A stretch of 64,000 nucleotides of DNA from BCD1 sp965230565. Lineage in GTDB: Bacteria; Bacteroidota; Bacteroidia; Chitinophagales; Saprospiraceae. The translations under genes were made by a program, and so were the position numbers. The stretch lies in NCBI GenBank assembly GCA_965230565.1, contig CBDDLH010000003.1, forward strand, positions 453,382-517,381, read 5' to 3'. The notes under the pieces were generated by a model. The model saw only the letters and a list, made by a program, of their open reading frames with translations, was not told the origin of the DNA and did no database searches. Below, piece after piece: positions 9,114 through 18,841 of this stretch (its first letter is position 1; each line of letters begins with the position of its first letter).

Positions 9114-10634
9114 TTAAAAAGGAATATCCTCGTCGTCGTTCATTTTGGACGGGCGGGTGATGATATTGGATTCCGGAACTTCAAAAGCATCACCAGGCAA
9201 GTCACTGAAGTTCGGATCTTCCATATTAGAGAAACGAGCAAATTCATCCGTAAATTTAAGTCTGACCGTCTTCAAGGCACCATTCCTGTGTTTAGCAATG
9301 ATGAACTCAGCAACATTTTTGAGCGACATGCCTTCCTCATCTTCCAGGATCTGGTAGTACTCCGGACGATAAATAAACCCTACAATATCCGCATCCTGCT
9401 CAATAGAACCGGACTCCCTCAAATCCGAAAGTACAGGTCGTTTACTTCCCCCCCTGGTCTCTACCGCACGGCTCAGCTGTGACAATGCGATTACCGGAAC
9501 ATTCAGCTCCTTGGCCAGACCTTTGAGCGATCTGGAAATAGCACTCACCTCCTGCTCACGATTTCCTTTTTGATTATCGGACCCTCCGCTCATCAACTGG
9601 AGGTAGTCGATCACTATCAGGGAAATATCATGCTGCATCTTCAATCTCCTGGCCTTGGCGCGAAGTTCGAAGACGTTGATCCCCGGAGTATCATCGATAA
9701 AAATCGGTACCTCACTCACGTTTTCAATAGCTGATTGCAGTTGCTGCCATTCGTAGTCTTCCAGTTGTCCGGTACGCATTTTGGAACCAGAGATCTCTGC
9801 CTCAATGGAAATAACCCTTTGCGCCAACTGAAGACTGGACATCTCCAGGGAGAAAAGGGCAACAGGCTTGTTAAATTCCATGGCCGCGTTCTTCGCCGCC
9901 GACAAAACAAAACTGGTTTTACCCATACCCGGTCTGGCGGCGATGATAATAAGGTCGGAATTTTGCCAGCCGGAAGTTACCCTGTCCAGGTCGACGAATC
10001 CGGTTGGAACTCCTGTCAGACCATCCTCGCGATCTTTGAGTTCCTCGATCTGTTTAAGGGCTTTGGAAGCCAGGGAACTCATACTGTCATAGGAACGACT
10101 GAGGTTTTGCTGGGTAATATTAAACAACCCCTGCTCTGCATGGTCCAGCAATTCGAAAACATCCGTGGTATCTTCAAAAGCATCTTTGATGATTTTTGTA
10201 GACACGGTGATCAGTTCTCGCTGGATATGCTTTTGGGAAACGATCCTGGCGTGATATTCGATATTGGCCGCTGATGCTACGCGGTTGGTCAATTCTGCGA
10301 GGTAGGCAGGACCGCCGGCAGCTTCGAGGTCTCCTTCTTTTTTGAGTTCCTCCATTACGGTTAGTAGATCGATAGGCTGCATACGTTCAAAAAGCCGCAA
10401 CATGGCCTTATAGATCAACTGATGAGCATCCAGATAAAAACTTTCCCATCGAATGATGTCCATTACCGTCGTCAAAGCATCCTTTTCAAGCATAATGGCA
10501 CCAAGAACCACCTCCTCCAGGGGCACAGCCTGTGGCTGCACCTTTCCGAATACATAATCAGAAAGGTCCGCACTTTGATTGCGTCTCTTCATCCGGAAAT
10601 CACTTTTGGCAGGTGTCTTCTTTTTCTCAGCCAT
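9114..10634 (-). CDS. dnaB: replicative DNA helicase DnaB
   Basis: 506 residues, the normal length for Bacteroidota DnaB, with no intein. The N-terminal domain (about residues 33-140, starting PQAVPLEEVVLGAIMLEKDA) precedes the RecA-like motor. The Walker A motif is ARPGMGKTS, the Walker B region is LIVIDYLQLM, and SLEMSSLQLAQR and LRESGSIEQDAD are the conserved helicase motifs. The ring hexamer unwinds the lagging-strand template at the replication fork and interacts with DnaG primase. It is transcribed alone, with divergent spacing to the subtilase gene and no operon partner. Confidence 0.97.
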   Translation of the reverse strand: MAEKKKTPAKSDFRMKRRNQSADLSDYVFGKVQPQAVPLEEVVLGAIMLEKDALTTVMDIIRWESFYLDAHQLIYKAMLRLFERMQPIDLLTVMEELKKEGDLEAAGGPAYLAELTNRVASAANIEYHARIVSQKHIQRELITVSTKIIKDAFEDTTDVFELLDHAEQGLFNITQQNLSRSYDSMSSLASKALKQIEELKDREDGLTGVPTGFVDLDRVTSGWQNSDLIIIAARPGMGKTSFVLSAAKNAAMEFNKPVALFSLEMSSLQLAQRVISIEAEISGSKMRTGQLEDYEWQQLQSAIENVSEVPIFIDDTPGINVFELRAKARRLKMQHDISLIVIDYLQLMSGGSDNQKGNREQEVSAISRSLKGLAKELNVPVIALSQLSRAVETRGGSKRPVLSDLRESGSIEQDADIVGFIYRPEYYQILEDEEGMSLKNVAEFIIAKHRNGALKTVRLKFTDEFARFSNMEDPNFSDLPGDAFEVPESNIITRPSKMNDDEDIPF

Positions 10635-10977
10635 ATAAACTTACAAATTTTGCCTTTTTATAAATACAGGGGAATAAACAAAACTACAGGTAATTTCTGA
10701 AGAATAGAAATTCTTTTTTTTCATCATTGTGGAAAATAGATTCTCGAATGTGGAAAAATTTTAGATTTCCGGATAATAAATCGAAGATTTGTTCTTCAAA
10801 TGAAATTCCAATCCAAAAAGGGATAAAAATTTTGTGGATAACTTTTTGAGAGGGTTATTGTTTCTATTTCCGATCCTAATGCACCATATGGTGTACATCT
10901 TACAAAATACAGACAGTTAATCAACACATTTCATCTGCATTTTTCAGACTTTTGTAATTCAAATAAATACAATATTC
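10635..10977. other. 343-bp divergent intergenic region (dnaB / subtilase)
   Basis: AT-rich DNA that must contain the promoters of dnaB (minus) and the subtilase gene (plus). I see no convincing TTG/TAnnTTTG promoter pair, RNA gene or repeat. Confidence 0.4.
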
Positions 10978-12753
10978 ATGAATAAGTTTTTTGGACTAGT
11001 AGCAATCCTGGCAATCTTCATCGCCTGGCAATACCCCGGAAATAATAATCAATGGGAAAACAAGATAGCTCCCTCCTTACTTTCAAAACTTGAAAACGGA
11101 TCAGTGGAGGAATTCATCGTTGTGCTCACCGATCAGGTTGACCTCAATGAAAGCAAATTGATACATAATAAAACGCAGAAAGGGAACTACGTTTACCAAA
11201 AACTAAAAAGACATGCCGAGGCTTCCCAAAAAGGTATTCTGAACCTGCTTCAGGAAAGAGGAACTGCCTATAAATCCTTTTTCATCGTCAATGCGGTATA
11301 TAGCAAAGGGGACCTTGAATTGGTAAGATCCCTGGCCTTACGAGGTGATGTCAGAGCGATCGAAGACAATCCCCAGGTGCAAATAGAACGTACTTTTACC
11401 GGAGGTGATTCAGGCAACATGCGGGAAGGAATTGAGTGGGGAATCGAAAAGATCGGGGCCGACCAGGTCTGGGAAATGGGCTATAACGGTCAGGGAGTGA
11501 TCGTAGCAGGTGCAGATACAGGTGTGGAATGGGATCATCCGGCTATTCAGGCAAGTTACAATGGTTGGGATGAGGATGGAGTAGATCACAATTACAGCTG
11601 GTATGATGCTGTTCATGAGATCAGTCCTTTACATAATGACACCATCATCAGTCCAACCAATAACCCTTGCGGGCTCAACTCAACAGTTCCTTGTGATGAT
11701 CATAATCATGGAACCCACACCGTAGGTACTATGACAGGCGATGATGGAATGGGCAATCAGATAGGTGTTGCTCCCGGCGCTAAATGGATCGCCTGCAGAA
11801 ACATGGAACGTGGTTGGGGAAGTCCTGCGACCTATATTGAGTGCTTTGAATGGTTTTTGGCACCTACGGATGTTAACGGTGACAATGCAGACCCGTCCAA
11901 GGCCCCACATGTAATCAATAACAGCTGGGGGTGTCCACCAGTGGAAGGTTGCAATCCGGATAATTTCTCTGCTATGGAAACCACAATAACCAATATTAAA
12001 TCTGCAGGAATGGTGGTGGTCGTTTCTGCCGGGAATAGTGGCTCCTCCTGCGGGTCTATTTCCAATCCTGCAGCAATTTTTGAGCCTTCTTTCACCATTG
12101 GTGCTTTCAGGTCAAATGATACCATTGCGAATTTCAGTAGTCGCGGATTGATAAGCGTTGATTCCAGTTTTAGGATGAAACCCAATGTGGCAGCTCCGGG
12201 AGTTGGAGTACGTTCCTGTGTTCCCGGAGGTGGCTATGCTACCTGGAATGGTACGAGTATGGCTGGTCCTCATGTTGCAGGAATGGTGGCATTGATGATA
12301 TCAGCTAACCCGGCATTGGCTGGTGAAGTGGATATTATTGAGGACATAATTGAAGCCACAGCAATTCCTATGGTCGCAGAACAGGATTGTAATGATATTG
12401 CGGGGGATGCAGTTCCGAATCCTGTTTACGGATATGGGCGTATTGACGCACTGGCTGCTGTGGAGCAGGCATTGCTATATACAGCTATTGAAGATCTTTC
12501 CGCACAAAACTCATTAACGGTTTATCCAAATCCTTTTAGGGATAATATCGAGCTAAATATGAATAATCTGACAGAAAGGGTGGAATTGAGGATTTTTTCG
12601 TCGGATGGAAAACTTATGATCTCCAGGTCTTACGAGCCACAGGCTTTTGTGAATGATCAAATTGACACGGGCAGCCTTCCGAAAGGTATGTACTTTTATC
12701 AATTGAGTGGTAAAAACGTTCAGCAGAGCGGCAAACTGGTCAGAGTAGATTAA
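10978..12753 (+). CDS. subtilisin-like serine peptidase (S8) with T9SS sorting domain
   Basis: 591 residues. An N-terminal hydrophobic signal is followed by an inhibitor I9-like propeptide (about residues 38-135), the S8 catalytic domain (about 150-500) and a C-terminal T9SS type A sorting domain (about 515-591, beginning LTVYPNPF and ending GKLVRVD). The catalytic triad is visible: Asp in VAGADTGVEWDHP, His in DHNHGTHTVGTM, Ser in GTSMAGPHVAGM. The oxyanion Asn is in NNSWG. It would be exported through the outer membrane by T9SS and either attached to the surface or released as an extracellular protease. Confidence 0.95.
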   Translation: MNKFFGLVAILAIFIAWQYPGNNNQWENKIAPSLLSKLENGSVEEFIVVLTDQVDLNESKLIHNKTQKGNYVYQKLKRHAEASQKGILNLLQERGTAYKSFFIVNAVYSKGDLELVRSLALRGDVRAIEDNPQVQIERTFTGGDSGNMREGIEWGIEKIGADQVWEMGYNGQGVIVAGADTGVEWDHPAIQASYNGWDEDGVDHNYSWYDAVHEISPLHNDTIISPTNNPCGLNSTVPCDDHNHGTHTVGTMTGDDGMGNQIGVAPGAKWIACRNMERGWGSPATYIECFEWFLAPTDVNGDNADPSKAPHVINNSWGCPPVEGCNPDNFSAMETTITNIKSAGMVVVVSAGNSGSSCGSISNPAAIFEPSFTIGAFRSNDTIANFSSRGLISVDSSFRMKPNVAAPGVGVRSCVPGGGYATWNGTSMAGPHVAGMVALMISANPALAGEVDIIEDIIEATAIPMVAEQDCNDIAGDAVPNPVYGYGRIDALAAVEQALLYTAIEDLSAQNSLTVYPNPFRDNIELNMNNLTERVELRIFSSDGKLMISRSYEPQAFVNDQIDTGSLPKGMYFYQLSGKNVQQSGKLVRVD

Positions 12754-12770
12754 AAGAATAAGTCAAAATA

Positions 12771-12804
12771 AAAAAGGTCAGGAAAATGAATTCCTGACCT
12801 TTTT
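12771..12804. terminator. bidirectional intrinsic terminator
   Basis: A 10-bp stem (AGGTCAGGAA / TTCCTGACCT) around a 6-nt loop is preceded by an A run and followed by a T run, so it can serve both the subtilase gene (plus) and the convergent ECF sigma gene (minus). Confidence 0.88.
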
Positions 12805-12906
12805 CTAAACCGCTTAATGATTTAAGACATTTTCTGTCTAAAATACACCCTTATAACGGTTCAGGCTTTTTGAAAATTATATCCGAAAGGGAATAATTTC
12901 AAATAA

Positions 12907-13431
12907 TTAAGCTCTTTCTCTCATCGCATTGTCATACATTTTCTGCAGCTTTTTACGTGCGAAGAAAATGCGGCTCTTAATAGTACCTAAAGGCGAATCA
13001 AGCTCTTCAGCGATCTCATCGTATTTGAATCCCTGGTAAGCCATCATAAACGGCTTGCGAAAATCATCAGGCAATACATCTACCATTCTCATGAGCTCCT
13101 TATAGTTGATGTTACCTTCGCCGTCATTCTCAACAGCATTACTGCCGGAATTGAGGTAATAGTTATTCGGTGTCTGGTCGATGATGAGATTGCGACGCAT
13201 TTTCTTTCTGTAATTATTGATGAAAATATTACGCATAATCGTAATGGACCAGGCTTTGAAATTTGTCCCCTGATTGTATTTGTCAGCGTTTGTGATTATT
13301 CTCAAAGCAGTGTCCTGATACAGATCCTCGGCATCATCCATATTGCCGGTCAATTTAAGTGAAAAAGCTCTCAATGAACTACTGATCTTGTCTAGTTGAT
13401 CTTGGATTTGGTTTTGCAATTGAATTATCAT
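12907..13431 (-). CDS. ECF-family RNA polymerase sigma factor, orphan
   Basis: 174 residues from the ATG at 13431; a TTG 30 bp upstream is less likely. Region 2 (about residues 10-75) has NMDDAEDLYQDTALRI and KAWSITIMRNIFINNYRK. Region 4 (about residues 112-165) has LPDDFRKPFMMAYQGFKYDEIAEEL and a helix-turn-helix with GTIKSRIFFARKKL. No anti-sigma gene is next to it: the downstream neighbour is convergent and the upstream neighbour divergent. Similar stand-alone ECF factors are common in Bacteroidota, so its control is likely not by an adjacent membrane anti-sigma factor. Confidence 0.92.
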   Translation of the reverse strand: MIIQLQNQIQDQLDKISSSLRAFSLKLTGNMDDAEDLYQDTALRIITNADKYNQGTNFKAWSITIMRNIFINNYRKKMRRNLIIDQTPNNYYLNSGSNAVENDGEGNINYKELMRMVDVLPDDFRKPFMMAYQGFKYDEIAEELDSPLGTIKSRIFFARKKLQKMYDNAMRERA

Positions 13432-13836
13432 AGTCGGTGATTTTGTGATTATTTTTAACAAATCTAAATAATAAAATCGATTTTTGCAAAAAAAATTTTC
13501 TATTTAGACTAATTTTTACCGTATTTTGTACCTAAATGGACATTTTTAGTGGATTTAGGGTCAAAATTGTAAAAATTTTTAACAATGTTGAACCTTTTTA
13601 CCAATAAAGTTGTACAAAATATAGATGCCTTTTAAAAGAAAAGGATGCTTAGGTTAATCCATTTTAACAAAACCTTATGAAATTACCCTAAACTTTTAAT
13701 GCAGATGACAGCTTCTGCTTAATTAAAATCAGGGAAAAATGAAGTTCATCAACTCAGCTCTAGCCTTCAGCGGGCAGGGTTTTATTTAAAAATTGGTCAT
13801 TACTTCATTTTTAGAATTTCATCAATTTTCAGACGA
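13432..13836. other. AT-rich divergent promoter region (ECF sigma / XRE regulator)
   Basis: About 405 bp of very AT-rich DNA between two divergent regulator genes. It has several A and T runs but no coding frame, tRNA or clear palindrome that I can support. Both promoters must lie here. Confidence 0.4.
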
Positions 13837-14352
13837 ATGAAAGAAATCGAAACTCAACCACAAGACTATCTACCCGCTAACCTTAGATATCTGAGAAAAC
13901 AATTTGGACTCAGCCAGGAAGTATTTGCTGAAAAGATCGGATTAAACCGCGGGAACATTGCTTCGTACGAAAACGGTTCCTGTCAGCCCAAACTCTGCAA
14001 CCTGAAGAATTTCTCCAAATTCTTCCAGGTCTCCATCGGTGACCTCACCAGCTCCGACCTTCGAAAACTCGGAGCCTACGAAAGCGCCATAAATAACTAC
14101 AATAAAAAATCTGTCTGGGAAATTGAGGTAATCGACACCTACCTCAACAATGCACAGGAGACAGAACGCCTCCTGGAAAGTTTACAAACAACTTTCTCCA
14201 TAACATCATCCAGAATCAATGAGCTGCCCAGTGATATTCAGTTTCTCCTGCTGAATTACCAGCAAATGTATAAAGCATCCAAAAAGATAGTGGCCACACA
14301 CAAAGATCTGCTGGAATATTTGCGGCAGAAGTCTATTGAGAAAGGGTATTGA
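13837..14352 (+). CDS. XRE-family helix-turn-helix transcriptional regulator
   Basis: 171 residues. The Cro/CI-type HTH is at about residues 14-70: LRYLRKQFGLSQEVFAEKIG, then NRGNIASYENG as the recognition region. The C-terminal ~95 residues are helical, possibly a coiled coil used for dimerisation, and contain no peptidase or sensor domain I recognise. Its target is unknown. There is no toxin-like partner on either side, so it is not an obvious antitoxin. Confidence 0.85.
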   Translation: MKEIETQPQDYLPANLRYLRKQFGLSQEVFAEKIGLNRGNIASYENGSCQPKLCNLKNFSKFFQVSIGDLTSSDLRKLGAYESAINNYNKKSVWEIEVIDTYLNNAQETERLLESLQTTFSITSSRINELPSDIQFLLLNYQQMYKASKKIVATHKDLLEYLRQKSIEKGY

Positions 14353-14543
14353 TTCAGTCTGCAGTTTACCGTCAACAGCCCGCTGTAGACTATTGTGGAG
14401 GTAGAGCTTTTGAAAAGAATCTTGAATGATTAATCTCGGCTAGAGTTTACCCGATCTTCATTAATACCATTTAAGCATCCCTACCCTTCAACATTCAAGC
14501 ATATTATAATTTTTTCCCTTTTTCCTTATTCCCTTACTACCTT

Positions 14544-15332
14544 TTAATGACAATCCCAGTGATACATAACTCTGGAAAAATCCTTTTTTACCAGGTCCTC
14601 TTCTGAGATGAAGAAATTAGCGGTTCCCATATCTCCCCACATACTTTCGATCTCTACGTCGGTATCCATCTGAAAAAGCAATAACATTGGTTGGTCTTCA
14701 GTCCGAGGATCCGTTTGGGCAAAATGAGCATAGCCGCCGATCTTATGGCCTTCGGAGCTTACAGATTCATTATACATTCCAAAAACGTCCCATTTTGCTT
14801 CTCCAAACTGCTCAAAGAAGTCTTCGGAAAATTGCTTCTTAAAGCTTATATCCGTAACCGGAACAATTTCATTAGCTTTTTCAAAAACCATTTTAAAGCA
14901 GTTTTCTGCATACACCGGCAATTCCTCATATTCCCTTAAATCGGAAAAATCAGTCTTTAACTTTGTTTCATCTTCCATCACTTCAGGAAAATACAATACC
15001 CTAAATTTTTCCTGATTGAAAAGATCATCGTCGTTTTGACCGAAATCAAAATCGTCATAAATGTAAAACTGAACGATTCCCTTGTCAGGAAATGGAGTCA
15101 TGGAAGGGATTTCTGCAAAATTGATCTGGGCAAGAAAGAACAACTGCTCTCCTTCCGGAGTACAGGGGAACTCAGTGTCCTTTGGCAAATAGGGTTCTCC
15201 ACCGAATTTACTGCTCCACAATTTCAGCCCTTCGGCTTCTACCGGTTCGATTTCAATAAATTCTGTTTTTGAATCAATCAATTGATCCTTAAAAGGTAAT
15301 ATTTCCTCGGGTAAATAATATGACATTTCCAT
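14544..15332 (-). CDS. YwqG-like DUF1963 family protein
   Basis: 262 residues from the ATG at 15332 (MEMSYYLPEEI); an upstream TTG at 15359 is less likely and a second ATG lies two codons in. The sequence fits DUF1963/YwqG: SKFGGEPYLP followed by FLAQINFAEIP near residue 80, DKGIVQFYIYDD, and a C-terminal GGYAHFAQTDPR...LLLFQMDTD...WGDMGTANFFISEEDL. The family is widespread in Firmicutes and Bacteroidota; its molecular function is not known. It is a cytoplasmic protein without signal peptide and without an operon partner. Confidence 0.82.
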   Translation of the reverse strand: MEMSYYLPEEILPFKDQLIDSKTEFIEIEPVEAEGLKLWSSKFGGEPYLPKDTEFPCTPEGEQLFFLAQINFAEIPSMTPFPDKGIVQFYIYDDFDFGQNDDDLFNQEKFRVLYFPEVMEDETKLKTDFSDLREYEELPVYAENCFKMVFEKANEIVPVTDISFKKQFSEDFFEQFGEAKWDVFGMYNESVSSEGHKIGGYAHFAQTDPRTEDQPMLLLFQMDTDVEIESMWGDMGTANFFISEEDLVKKDFSRVMYHWDCH

Positions 15333-15444
15333 ACGGCAAATATAAAAGCCTTTTGGCAAGGTTCATTACTTTTTGCAAAACTGTTTAACTTTAAGGTTCC
15401 AGATTTGTTAGGATGCTAAACAGACTCAAACAAATTACCCAAAC

Positions 15445-15852
15445 ATGAAAGTTTCCGTTTTCAGAAAGGCACATTTCAACGCAGCACACAGGCTTTATAA
15501 TCCCAATTGGTCTGATAAAAAGAACCAGGAAGTATTTGGCCTCTGCAATAACGCCAATTACCATGGTCACAATTATGAATTGGAAGTAAAAGTTACCGGC
15601 GAAGTTGATCCGGACACAGGATATGTGATCGACATGAAAATTTTAAAAGATCTGATCTACCAGGAGATCGAATTGCGGTTTGATCATAAAAACCTCAACC
15701 TGGATACGGAAGAATTCAAAAATCTGATACCCTCTGCTGAAAATATCTGTTATGTAATCTGGAAAATCCTACGCGAAAAACTCCCGGAGAAGTTCGATCT
15801 CAAAATCAGGCTGTATGAAACACCAAGAAATTTTGTGGAATATCCGGCCTAA
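15445..15852 (+). CDS. queD: 6-pyruvoyl tetrahydropterin synthase / 6-carboxytetrahydropterin synthase family (QueD-like)
   Basis: 135 residues, typical of the small PTPS/QueD fold. The zinc-binding histidines are visible in FNAAHRL (near residue 15) and NYHGHNYELEV (near residues 38-43), with the catalytic Cys in LCNNANYHGH. The C-terminal SAENICYVIW and RLYETPRNFVEY supply the conserved Glu residues that bind the pterin. In bacteria this family most often makes 6-carboxy-5,6,7,8-tetrahydropterin on the way to queuosine, but a PTPS role in pterin synthesis cannot be excluded. No other queuosine gene is adjacent. Confidence 0.88.
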   Translation: MKVSVFRKAHFNAAHRLYNPNWSDKKNQEVFGLCNNANYHGHNYELEVKVTGEVDPDTGYVIDMKILKDLIYQEIELRFDHKNLNLDTEEFKNLIPSAENICYVIWKILREKLPEKFDLKIRLYETPRNFVEYPA

Positions 15853-15913
15853 ACCAGGTATGGAGCTTCGTGACATCCGCGAGCACGCAGTGCCAGGGCC
15901 AGCAACTAGATTA

Positions 15914-16633
15914 TCACGCCTTAGGCATACGCTTCAACAATCTCACCGTTTTCAGTGTCTTGCCTGTAGCATCTGACATTTCAACCAGATAAAGGCCATC
16001 CGGAATAGTGCTTATATCATATTTTTTGCCCTTTTCTGCAGCAAAAGTTTTTATTCGTTGGCCAATACTATTATAAATGGTTAACTCGTCAACCATTTGA
16101 TTGGGAGTTAATTCAAAATAATCACGAGCGGGGTTGGGAAAAACTTTTACATTACGAATAGTGACTACTTCCTTCAGTTGTCTATGGCTTACATTTATAT
16201 AAAAAACCATGGTTTCCAAAACCTTGGTTTGGTCGTTGGCATCAACGATGTCAATGGCGTAGGTCGCTGTACCTGCACGGCCATTTGGATAAATATAGAT
16301 AGACAAATCAAAGGTCTCTTCAGGTTGGAGCAATAATGGCATCACATAGTCATTGTCGGTATAACCATTTTCATCAGCCAGATAGTAGTTATCGCGATCA
16401 GATATCTCTGCCTGCCACTCAAAAGGCTGATCCCATAAGGTCTGTCGCCATTTTATTTCAATGGGAGCATTGGTGGTGTTCGATACTTTACCGGGCAATT
16501 CGAGCTCTGCACTGAAATCTGAAAGGTCAGTAACTACATGCTGTTCCACAATTTCAGGGGTAGCTTTGATCTGTTGAGCAGACAAAGAAAAAGAAAAAAC
16601 CATAAAAATAAGCGCCGGTAAAATATATCTCAT
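15914..16633 (-). CDS. secreted protein with T9SS type A sorting domain
   Basis: 239 residues. A signal peptide (MRYILPALIFMVFSFSLSAQ) is followed by a beta-rich domain of about 135 residues without a recognised family, then a C-terminal sorting domain from about residue 160 (VFPNPARDYFELT ... GLYLVEMSDATGKTLKTVRLLK). It is encoded directly downstream of the 605-residue T9SS cargo gene on the same strand (75 bp gap), so the two are probably co-transcribed and may work together at the cell surface. Confidence 0.85.
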   Translation of the reverse strand: MRYILPALIFMVFSFSLSAQQIKATPEIVEQHVVTDLSDFSAELELPGKVSNTTNAPIEIKWRQTLWDQPFEWQAEISDRDNYYLADENGYTDNDYVMPLLLQPEETFDLSIYIYPNGRAGTATYAIDIVDANDQTKVLETMVFYINVSHRQLKEVVTIRNVKVFPNPARDYFELTPNQMVDELTIYNSIGQRIKTFAAEKGKKYDISTIPDGLYLVEMSDATGKTLKTVRLLKRMPKA

Positions 16634-16708
16634 AAGCCTTGTTTTTAAGCTGATAGTACCACAAAATTGACATAAAAAAGTCGCAATGTCAACCTGTTTA
16701 ATAAATCC

Positions 16709-18526
16709 TTAACGCAAAAGCATCACTTTGCGGGTCAGAACTCCCTGAGGTGCCTGTACTTTCAGAAAATAAACTCCAGTGGGCAAATTGGAGGTTTCAA
16801 AAGCTCCTTTATACAGCTCATTATGGGTAAAAACCTCTTCTGAAACAATCCTTACCCTTTGGTCTGCAGACACAAGTTCAAAGGAGGCAACTTCCTGAGC
16901 TGAAAATTCAAAATACAAAAGATCTCCAACCGTAACAGGGTTGGGGTAAACCAGGAGATCTTCCTCAACCAAAGGGTCATCCACTGCAGTTATTGGCTGG
17001 CCAAATGCAAAAGGCTCATTCTTTTCGATTCCAAAATCCCCTCCGGTAAAAATGATATTGCCGTCGGCATCCTGAAGGTAATAAAACCCATAGCCGTACT
17101 GACAACACAACCCATCGCCGTAATCGTCGAGAATCCGGAAATTATAACATCCCCCGCCCGGCAGCTGGATTTGCTCGGAAATGGTCTGATTATCTCCATA
17201 GGCACCGGGGTCTGAAGGGGATCCTGTTTGAGTGCCGCCGCCGTTCTCTCCAACATTTTCATTGCCTCCTGTGGCAATTACCCAGCCATTCTCATCCGTA
17301 ATTTCCCAAAAGATATCAAAACCAAAAGCATCTGTTTTTAATTCGAGAAATACAGTTTCCGAAGCACTTGGAGGAGCCATTTGAAAAGCTGTGCTGATTT
17401 CATTATTATCATAATCCTCATCCCCCTGGTCATTCGGTTGATGAACAGCAACATGAATATAGTTATCCTCCCCAATAATCCCGTCAAAATTAATCCCGGG
17501 CAAGGTCATCTCTTCCGTATCAAAAGTATTCAGGTAACCAGTCCAATAATAAGTATGGATGTCACCTTCATTAATCCTGTATTCAATTTCCAACGCGGTG
17601 AGCGGTTGATTACCATCATTTCGGAAAGTAAACTTTGGGGCTATATAATTTCCACAAACAATCTCCGGAGAAGGCAATAATAACGCATTGGCATCATTAG
17701 CATTCTGTACCGTAAAGTCAGGAAAAACGGAAACCCCATTTAAAATTTGCTGATGGGATGCCTCCGTAATAAAGATAACCAACTCCATATTAGGAGAATC
17801 AAAAGGCACATCACGATATTCAACAGGTAATTGATAAGTAAATGTCCTGGCTTCAAAATGCCCTTGCCCCGAAACATAAACCGGATCACCCCACTGACCG
17901 GTAATCATATCTCTCAAAAGGTGATTGTGTTCATAATTAACACCTTCATTCCCTCCCATTTGCGGACCATAAACACTATTCTGCAATACCGCAACATTGA
18001 GGAAGTTGACAGCATTTACATTTGCGGTATAGTAAAATTCGACAAGGATCTCAATTTCATTTGTTTCATAATCCACAGTAGCTTCTGCAGCCAAATTGAC
18101 TACTGCATTTTGTCCCAGTACCTCCTCTACTGCCAAAGGCCAGTAACTTCTGCCTAAAGCGGTGGTTCCGGGATTGCCTTGTTCCCAACCAGGAAATACC
18201 TGTCGGTTTACGGTTCCGGCAGGGTAACCTGCCAAACCAGTTTGATTGGCGTAGGACAAACCGTAGTCAGACCTGAAATCAGGATCTCCAGGTTCAGGAT
18301 TCGCGTAAAGGCCTTCCTGTATGTTAATTCGCATAACCTGATCAGGATGATCTGCAAGAATGGATTCAGCAATCACATTTCCTTCAGGGCAATACACACA
18401 GTATATACCTCCGTATTCTTCCAATACGGCCTTTTTATTCTGAGGAGTTGTACTCACAATGGTTTGTGCCCAACCAATCTCCCAGCACCCAAAAAGAAAC
18501 AGGACTATGGTGACTACTTTTTTCAT
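16709..18526 (-). CDS. Omp28-related secreted protein with T9SS sorting domain
   Basis: 605 residues. A signal peptide ends near AQTIVST. The N-terminal domain (about residues 28-270) resembles the Omp28 family, with a thioredoxin-like GGIYCVYCPEGNVIAESI segment in which a CxxC pair sits where a redox motif would. A middle beta-sandwich region (about 280-510) contains paired Cys and Gly/Asn-rich loops (NFRILDDYGDGLCC). A T9SS type A sorting domain ends the protein (LLVYPNPVTVGDLLYFE ... GVYFLKVQAPQGVLTRKVMLLR). The role is unknown; the CxxC could be structural rather than catalytic. Confidence 0.82.
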   Translation of the reverse strand: MKKVVTIVLFLFGCWEIGWAQTIVSTTPQNKKAVLEEYGGIYCVYCPEGNVIAESILADHPDQVMRINIQEGLYANPEPGDPDFRSDYGLSYANQTGLAGYPAGTVNRQVFPGWEQGNPGTTALGRSYWPLAVEEVLGQNAVVNLAAEATVDYETNEIEILVEFYYTANVNAVNFLNVAVLQNSVYGPQMGGNEGVNYEHNHLLRDMITGQWGDPVYVSGQGHFEARTFTYQLPVEYRDVPFDSPNMELVIFITEASHQQILNGVSVFPDFTVQNANDANALLLPSPEIVCGNYIAPKFTFRNDGNQPLTALEIEYRINEGDIHTYYWTGYLNTFDTEEMTLPGINFDGIIGEDNYIHVAVHQPNDQGDEDYDNNEISTAFQMAPPSASETVFLELKTDAFGFDIFWEITDENGWVIATGGNENVGENGGGTQTGSPSDPGAYGDNQTISEQIQLPGGGCYNFRILDDYGDGLCCQYGYGFYYLQDADGNIIFTGGDFGIEKNEPFAFGQPITAVDDPLVEEDLLVYPNPVTVGDLLYFEFSAQEVASFELVSADQRVRIVSEEVFTHNELYKGAFETSNLPTGVYFLKVQAPQGVLTRKVMLLR

Positions 18527-18841
18527 TAAAACATTTCAGTTTCTCTTTGCTTGTTGCTTACCTCAGAAATACTATTTTTCTAAAAAATAGTATTTCTACA
18601 ATCTGCAACTTGCTTATTGACTGTAAATATGCCGAATTTTGGTTGTAATCTGTAATTATTTGGAAAGCAACCCAAAGCTTGGTCTTTCATGCGACCGACC
18701 AACCCCGTCTAATTGTCCTGATTAGGACAACTAAGACACTTCTGATGAACCCAATATACTGAGATAGCGTAATAAAGCTTTAGATATGTGCTAAAATACT
18801 AACTTTAACACATCATTTACTCTGATACATAAACCTGAAAC
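18527..18841. other. 315-bp divergent intergenic region containing an AT palindrome
   Basis: It separates the Omp28-like gene (minus) from the FAD oxidoreductase gene (plus). It holds copy 1 of the AGAAATACTATTTTT palindrome (18565-18597). I see no further gene or RNA. Confidence 0.5.
18565..18597. repeat. AT-rich palindromic repeat, family A, copy 1
   Basis: Perfect 15-bp arms AGAAATACTATTTTT and AAAAATAGTATTTCT around a 3-nt loop. The same arms occur at 23179, 28052 and 29207. Confidence 0.9.

Noticed and set aside
13837..14352. XRE regulator as antitoxin of a toxin-antitoxin pair
   Set aside because: No small toxin-like gene is adjacent on the same strand.
15360..15444. preQ1 riboswitch upstream of the QueD-like gene
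   Set aside because: The 85-bp leader shows no preQ1 aptamer stem and pseudoknot pattern that I can recognise.
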